From Paenibacillus_L residui (GTDB taxonomy: Bacteria; Bacillota; Bacilli; Paenibacillales; NBRC-103111): 64,000 nucleotides of DNA. Below are positions 60,149 through 64,000 of this stretch, one piece after another; the first letter of the stretch is position 1; every line of letters begins with the position of its first letter. Both the position numbers and the translations under genes were made by a program. The notes beneath the pieces were generated by a model. It searched no databases, was not told the origin of the DNA, and saw nothing but the letters and a program-made list of their open reading frames with translations. The stretch is taken from positions 1 to 64,000 of the forward strand of contig NZ_JBHTIU010000031.1 of NCBI RefSeq assembly GCF_042677205.1, given 5' to 3'.

Positions 60149-62074
60149 ATGCTGCTTCAAGCTTCAAATTTATGTAAAAATTACGGTGTTCGCCCTGTGC
60201 TCACCAACATCTCCCTGCAAATTTCGGAAAGGGAACGAATCGGCCTGGTCGGTGTGAACGGAGCGGGCAAATCAACGCTTCTGCAAATTCTGGCCGGCGA
60301 GCTTTCCTATGACAGCGGGGAACTGTTCAAATCCAAAGAGGCACGGATCGGTTATTTGGCCCAGAACAGCGGATTGAACTCGGAACGGACCCTCTATGAA
60401 GAGCTGAGAACGGTATTCTCTCATCTGCTGGAGCTGGAGCAAGAGCTTCGCGAACTGGAAGTCCGCATGGCTGATCCCGAGCTTCTGAACAATGAGAAGC
60501 TTTATGAAGAAACCATGAATCGTTATGCGGCCCGTTCGGAGACTTTCCGCGAGCAGGGCGGCTATGAAATGGAAGCGAAAATTCGCGGGGTTCTACATGG
60601 GATGGGCTTCGGAGACTTCCCTCCGGACACCGTGGTGAGCACCTTAAGCGGAGGGCAGCGGACAAGACTTGCCTTGGCCAAGCTTCTGCTGCAGGAGCCC
60701 GACTTGCTGATGCTCGATGAGCCCACCAACCATTTGGATATCGCTACACTAACCTGGCTTGAGGATTACCTGCGGGGCTACCCGGGCTCGATTCTGGTCG
60801 TCTCTCACGACCGGTATTTCCTCGATGCCCTTGTCCAGACGATCTATGAAATCGAGAGGCACTCTTCCCGCCGGTATACGGGGAACTACTCCCGTTATAT
60901 CGAGATCAAGGCAGCCGACTATGCCGTTCAGCTTAAGCACTATGAGAAACAGCAGGAAGAAATCGCCCGAATGGAAGACTTCGTCCGGCGCAATCTTGCC
61001 CGTGCCTCCACGACCAAACGTGCCCAGAGCCGCAGGAAGGCATTGGAACGAATGGAACGGATGGACAAGCCTCTCGGCGATTTAAAGAAAGCCTCCTTCT
61101 CCTTCGAAATCGATCGAACGTCCGGCAAGGAAGTGCTGCGCGCCGACCAAATAGCCGTTGCTTACGATGGGCATGAGCTGTTCACGAATGTCTCCCTGCA
61201 CCTGAATCGGGGAGAGACCGTGGCTCTGATTGGCCCTAACGGGGTCGGCAAATCATCTCTGCTGAAAGTCATTACCGGCCGACTGAAGCAGGAGCGGGGA
61301 ACCTATGAATGGGGGAGCAACGTCACTATCGGCTTCTACGATCAGGACCAGTCAGGACTTAATCCCAATCATACCGTCCTTGAGGAAGTGTGGAATGCCT
61401 TCCCCCATTTGGAAGAGGCCCGTATCCGCACGGTGCTTGGTAACTTTTTGTTTAGCGGGGAAGATGTGTTCAAGAAAATTTCCGCCTTAAGCGGAGGGGA
61501 AAAAGCACGGGTTTCCCTGGCCAAGCTGATGCTGCTGAACGCCAACGTCCTAATCCTGGACGAGCCCACGAACCATCTCGATCTGTTCAGCAAGGAAGTG
61601 CTGGAGGCCTCTTTGATCGATTATGAGGGAACCTTGCTGTTTATTTCCCATGACCGGTACTTTCTGAATAAAATGGCCGAGCGCGTTCTCGAGCTGTCCC
61701 GCGACGGGATTACCGGTTATTTGGGGAATTATGACGACTATATGGAGAAAAAGCAGGAGCTTGCCGAGCTGCAGGCCGAAAGCGAACAAGAGAAGCCCAC
61801 GAACGGCGGCCGACAGCAGCCTGTTGAACCACAGAACGATTATGAAGCGGATAAAATAGCCAAACGGGAGGAACGCACCCGCAGGCGCAAGCTGGAACAA
61901 CTGGAGCAGGAGATCGCCAAGGTCGAGCAGGAGATAAGCGATCTTGAGGCGGAACTCGCTCAGCCGGAAATCTTTAACGATTACGTCCTCGTACAGCAGA
62001 AGAACAACGACCTGGAACAGAAAAAAGTGCACCTCGAGCAGCTGTACGAGCAATGGGCAGAATGGATGGAATAG
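60149..62074 (+). CDS. ABC-F family ATPase (YdiF/Uup-like)
   Basis: A 641-aa cytoplasmic protein with two ABC cassettes: Walker A GVNGAGKSTL and GPNGVGKSSL, signatures LSGGQRTRLALAKLL and LSGGEKARVSLAKLM, both followed by LDEPTNHLD. The interdomain linker is about 80 residues (the P-site tRNA interaction region), and the charged C-terminal coiled coil covers about 540-641. ABC-F proteins act on the ribosome; the YdiF-like group is mostly housekeeping rather than drug-resistance. GGAGG lies 8-9 nt before ATG. The location beside tat and groE genes matches ydiF in B. subtilis. Confidence 0.93.
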   Translation: MLLQASNLCKNYGVRPVLTNISLQISERERIGLVGVNGAGKSTLLQILAGELSYDSGELFKSKEARIGYLAQNSGLNSERTLYEELRTVFSHLLELEQELRELEVRMADPELLNNEKLYEETMNRYAARSETFREQGGYEMEAKIRGVLHGMGFGDFPPDTVVSTLSGGQRTRLALAKLLLQEPDLLMLDEPTNHLDIATLTWLEDYLRGYPGSILVVSHDRYFLDALVQTIYEIERHSSRRYTGNYSRYIEIKAADYAVQLKHYEKQQEEIARMEDFVRRNLARASTTKRAQSRRKALERMERMDKPLGDLKKASFSFEIDRTSGKEVLRADQIAVAYDGHELFTNVSLHLNRGETVALIGPNGVGKSSLLKVITGRLKQERGTYEWGSNVTIGFYDQDQSGLNPNHTVLEEVWNAFPHLEEARIRTVLGNFLFSGEDVFKKISALSGGEKARVSLAKLMLLNANVLILDEPTNHLDLFSKEVLEASLIDYEGTLLFISHDRYFLNKMAERVLELSRDGITGYLGNYDDYMEKKQELAELQAESEQEKPTNGGRQQPVEPQNDYEADKIAKREERTRRRKLEQLEQEIAKVEQEISDLEAELAQPEIFNDYVLVQQKNNDLEQKKVHLEQLYEQWAEWME

Positions 62075-62128
62075 GCTTGACGTGCCGAGATTCGTTCGTC
62101 TGCGGCGCACCTTGTCGGGGGATGGTCC

Positions 62129-62149
62129 AAAAGGGACTATCCCCTTTTT
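62129..62149 (+). terminator. Terminator of the ABC-F gene
   Basis: AAAAGGG (62129-62135) pairs with CCCTTTT (62142-62148), ending in a T run. The rest of the gap to 62309 is gene-free. Confidence 0.65.
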
Positions 62150-62309
62150 CGAGGCTTTTGGATCAATAGCTGATGGGGGCCCCAATAGCGAAAAGCTTGC
62201 CTTCCTTTATCATCCAGCAGGCATCGCTATGCCGGTCACTGATTCGTTAAGTAATTGATTAAAATGACGCTTGTCTTAGTCAAAATTGAATAAATGTGCG
62301 GAAGCATTT

Positions 62310-64000
62310 TCATCCGTCGGACGACTCCTCCACCTGCTCTTCCAAGGAAAGAAGCAGCAGGGGAACGGCCGCATAGGTCATCATCGTCCCCGCGGCGACA
62401 ATGCCCGAATCATTGAAGAGGAATGCCGTAACCGTTCCGATGGTTATGGCCGCCCAGCCGTTGAGGAAAGCGGGATAAAGCCTTCTCCACCTGCGGAATC
62501 TCCGCGGCGGCTTCACCAAGATTGCCAGCATGACCAGAACGCAGGTCAGAACCACTTTGCTCCAGATGGACGCCCCGAGCAGGTGCACGTTCATCTTCAG
62601 CTTCCTCACGAGAATGTCCTTGATCTCCGCCAGATCTCCCGCCGCCAAATACCGAAAAGCCTCCCCGATATGACTATGCTGCCCTCCCTTAAACCATACA
62701 TTGGCCACCCATAGAACCAGAATGCCACCCACCAGCAGAAGTCCCAGAAGAACCGCTGTCCGCAGCTTCATCCCACGCGCCTGGAACTCATGTCCCGGCT
62801 GTTTTGGCACCGGCTTTCCGGACCGGGACGTCGTCCGCCCGAACTCTTCCCCTCCAGAAACCGTTAGTACGTATTGTCCCAGCCCGGGTTGACGCCCAAT
62901 AGATGCCCGGTCAGTGTGAGCTAACTCCGGCTGCCCGGATCGGGGCGTTTCTCTAAGTACGGGCAGATTTCGCAAGGGAATGGGAGGGCCCAGATAACGG
63001 ACAGCGCCTGCGCCTGTCTTCGGCATCCGCCCTCCACCCCGCAGCGATGGCTTTTCCGGCCAAGCAGAAAGCGGCGAGGACCATCGCTCCCCTCTGCGCA
63101 GGCCGAACCAGGCCGCCCCGCAGGTCACTGCGGCCGTTATGGCACCACCTGCATTAGCCCCGCCGACCGGAGAAGCCAGATAGATCAGCAGTGCGACATA
63201 CAAAGCCGCCAGTCCCCAACGGAACAACCGATCGGCTGCAGGAGCTGTTGGGCCGATCGCGCGGCCAGACCGGGCGGCTGCGGGAGACGCCGGGCGCTTC
63301 GGCCGGCCAGACCGTCCGGCCGCAACTGAAGCGGACCCGGGCATAGAACCCGCGGGCAGGCTTTGCCGCTGTTGGGCCCATGCCATCGTTCCCAACACAG
63401 CCGCCCCTACCAGCACCCCCATTAGTTCATTGCCGATTCCATAGAACCGGGCTCCGATAATCGGATCGTAACCAAGCACCGAGCGTTTCATGACGTTCGC
63501 TCCGGTCCAGCCGTCCAGCATGAGCACGGCTGCCGTGGCGAGGCCGATCCAGGTGCAGCCGGCCCAGAGGCTCCTCCGGACCAGCCACAGACTGATGGCT
63601 GCCAAAACAACCGGCAGCAGCGCTATTTGCGCGGCATTCCATAACGCCGTACCCTCTGCGCTGGCCAGGGATAAGCCTCCGACGCCCGGCTTCGGGCCAT
63701 GGATAGACAAGGTCCCATTCAACCCGGGGCCCAAGGCAAACAGTAGCAAGGGGGCCGCCGGAATCGACCACAACAGGCCGCGCACCAAGGGCCGCCCCTC
63801 TTTTTTACGGGACAACGCATAATAAAGCCCGATTAATAACACCCCAATTTCATATACCGTAAAAACGGATAACAAAGGGAGCCTGACGCGATAAACCGCC
63901 TCCATCCGCCCTATTTCCCCCAGCAGGTATGCGAGCGGGTCGGCATGCGGCTTGATCTGAACGGCTTTTCCCGTCCATTCCGCAGCTCCGGCCAAACCTA
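62310..64000 (-). CDS. Multi-pass membrane protein, 5' end beyond the window
   Basis: At least 561 codons, still open at the right edge, so the N-terminus is missing. About nine hydrophobic segments are visible. The most conserved-looking stretch is GYDPIIGARFYGIGNELMGV near residue 175 of the visible part, which recurs in uncharacterised Bacillota membrane proteins. Two hydrophilic, Arg/Pro/Gly/Ser-rich inserts (about 210-255 and 300-395) break the membrane region and look unlike the rest in composition. The C-terminus is acidic (SLEEQVEESSDG). I cannot assign a function. Confidence 0.7.
   Translation of the reverse strand, partial: GLAGAAEWTGKAVQIKPHADPLAYLLGEIGRMEAVYRVRLPLLSVFTVYEIGVLLIGLYYALSRKKEGRPLVRGLLWSIPAAPLLLFALGPGLNGTLSIHGPKPGVGGLSLASAEGTALWNAAQIALLPVVLAAISLWLVRRSLWAGCTWIGLATAAVLMLDGWTGANVMKRSVLGYDPIIGARFYGIGNELMGVLVGAAVLGTMAWAQQRQSLPAGSMPGSASVAAGRSGRPKRPASPAAARSGRAIGPTAPAADRLFRWGLAALYVALLIYLASPVGGANAGGAITAAVTCGAAWFGLRRGERWSSPLSAWPEKPSLRGGGRMPKTGAGAVRYLGPPIPLRNLPVLRETPRSGQPELAHTDRASIGRQPGLGQYVLTVSGGEEFGRTTSRSGKPVPKQPGHEFQARGMKLRTAVLLGLLLVGGILVLWVANVWFKGGQHSHIGEAFRYLAAGDLAEIKDILVRKLKMNVHLLGASIWSKVVLTCVLVMLAILVKPPRRFRRWRRLYPAFLNGWAAITIGTVTAFLFNDSGIVAAGTMMTYAAVPLLLLSLEEQVEESSDG

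Overview
The window looks like chromosomal DNA of a Paenibacillus-type Gram-positive bacterium (Bacillota, Paenibacillaceae). Supporting signs are two proteins with C-terminal S-layer homology (SLH) triplets, a protein with paired copper-amine-oxidase-N domains, purine-rich Shine-Dalgarno sites with frequent GTG/TTG starts, a Trp T-box leader on trpS, a CIRCE-controlled groESL operon, and a groESL - tatC - tatA - mog - ABC-F gene order recalling the Bacillus subtilis groE/tatAY-CY/ydiF neighbourhood. No rRNA, tRNA, CRISPR array, prophage or intact insertion sequence was seen.

Layout. 0-2 kb: Gfo/Idh/MocA oxidoreductase and PIG-L deacetylase. 2-5.2 kb: DrrAB-type efflux ABC pair whose promoter sits in a 49-bp palindrome, with a TetR regulator carrying a related site. 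5.4-5.9 kb: short FAD protein. 5.9-6.9 kb: gene-free DNA with diverged repeats. 6.9-13 kb: four-gene operon of sugar/glycerol-phosphate-type ABC import genes plus a large secreted protein with two lamin-tail domains and two glycerophosphodiesterase domains, the first catalytically degenerate. 13.6-18.9 kb: LysR regulator divergent from a structured leader, an NMT1/THI5-type ABC importer and a DUF523 (TudS-like) protein. 19-21.5 kb: lipoprotein and a membrane-anchored trypsin-like protease that appears to start at ATT. 21.7-25.3 kb: T-box trpS, an acidic tail-anchored protein, a candidate small RNA or leader, and a PfkB kinase.

25.4-45 kb is one large surface-glycan locus. It holds galU, a polyprenyl-phosphate sugar-1-phosphate transferase, glycosyltransferases, rfbA/C/B/D for dTDP-L-rhamnose, two large GT2/TagF-like fusion proteins, a TagGH-type ABC exporter, an O-antigen-ligase/TPR protein and an SLH protein with a very strong ribosome binding site. 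The content matches S-layer protein glycosylation (slg) loci. The 33-40.7 kb part is visibly AT-richer than its flanks. 45-50.5 kb adds more surface proteins and a CpsB/YwqE-type PHP phosphatase. 50.9-54.3 kb is accessory, with two small membrane proteins, a decayed TetR gene, a VOC protein and an AraC regulator. 54.5-62 kb is housekeeping: groEL/ES, a VOC protein, tatC/tatA, mog, 5-formyl-THF cyclo-ligase and an ABC-F ATPase. A multi-pass membrane protein gene runs off the right edge.

The best candidates for something not yet described are the structured-leader / NMT1-importer / TudS-like operon (possibly thiopyrimidine scavenging), the lamin-tail/pseudo-GDPD/GDPD exoenzyme tied to a Ugp-like importer, the paired GT2-TagF fusions inside the glycan locus, and the acidic tail-anchored protein upstream of trpS.
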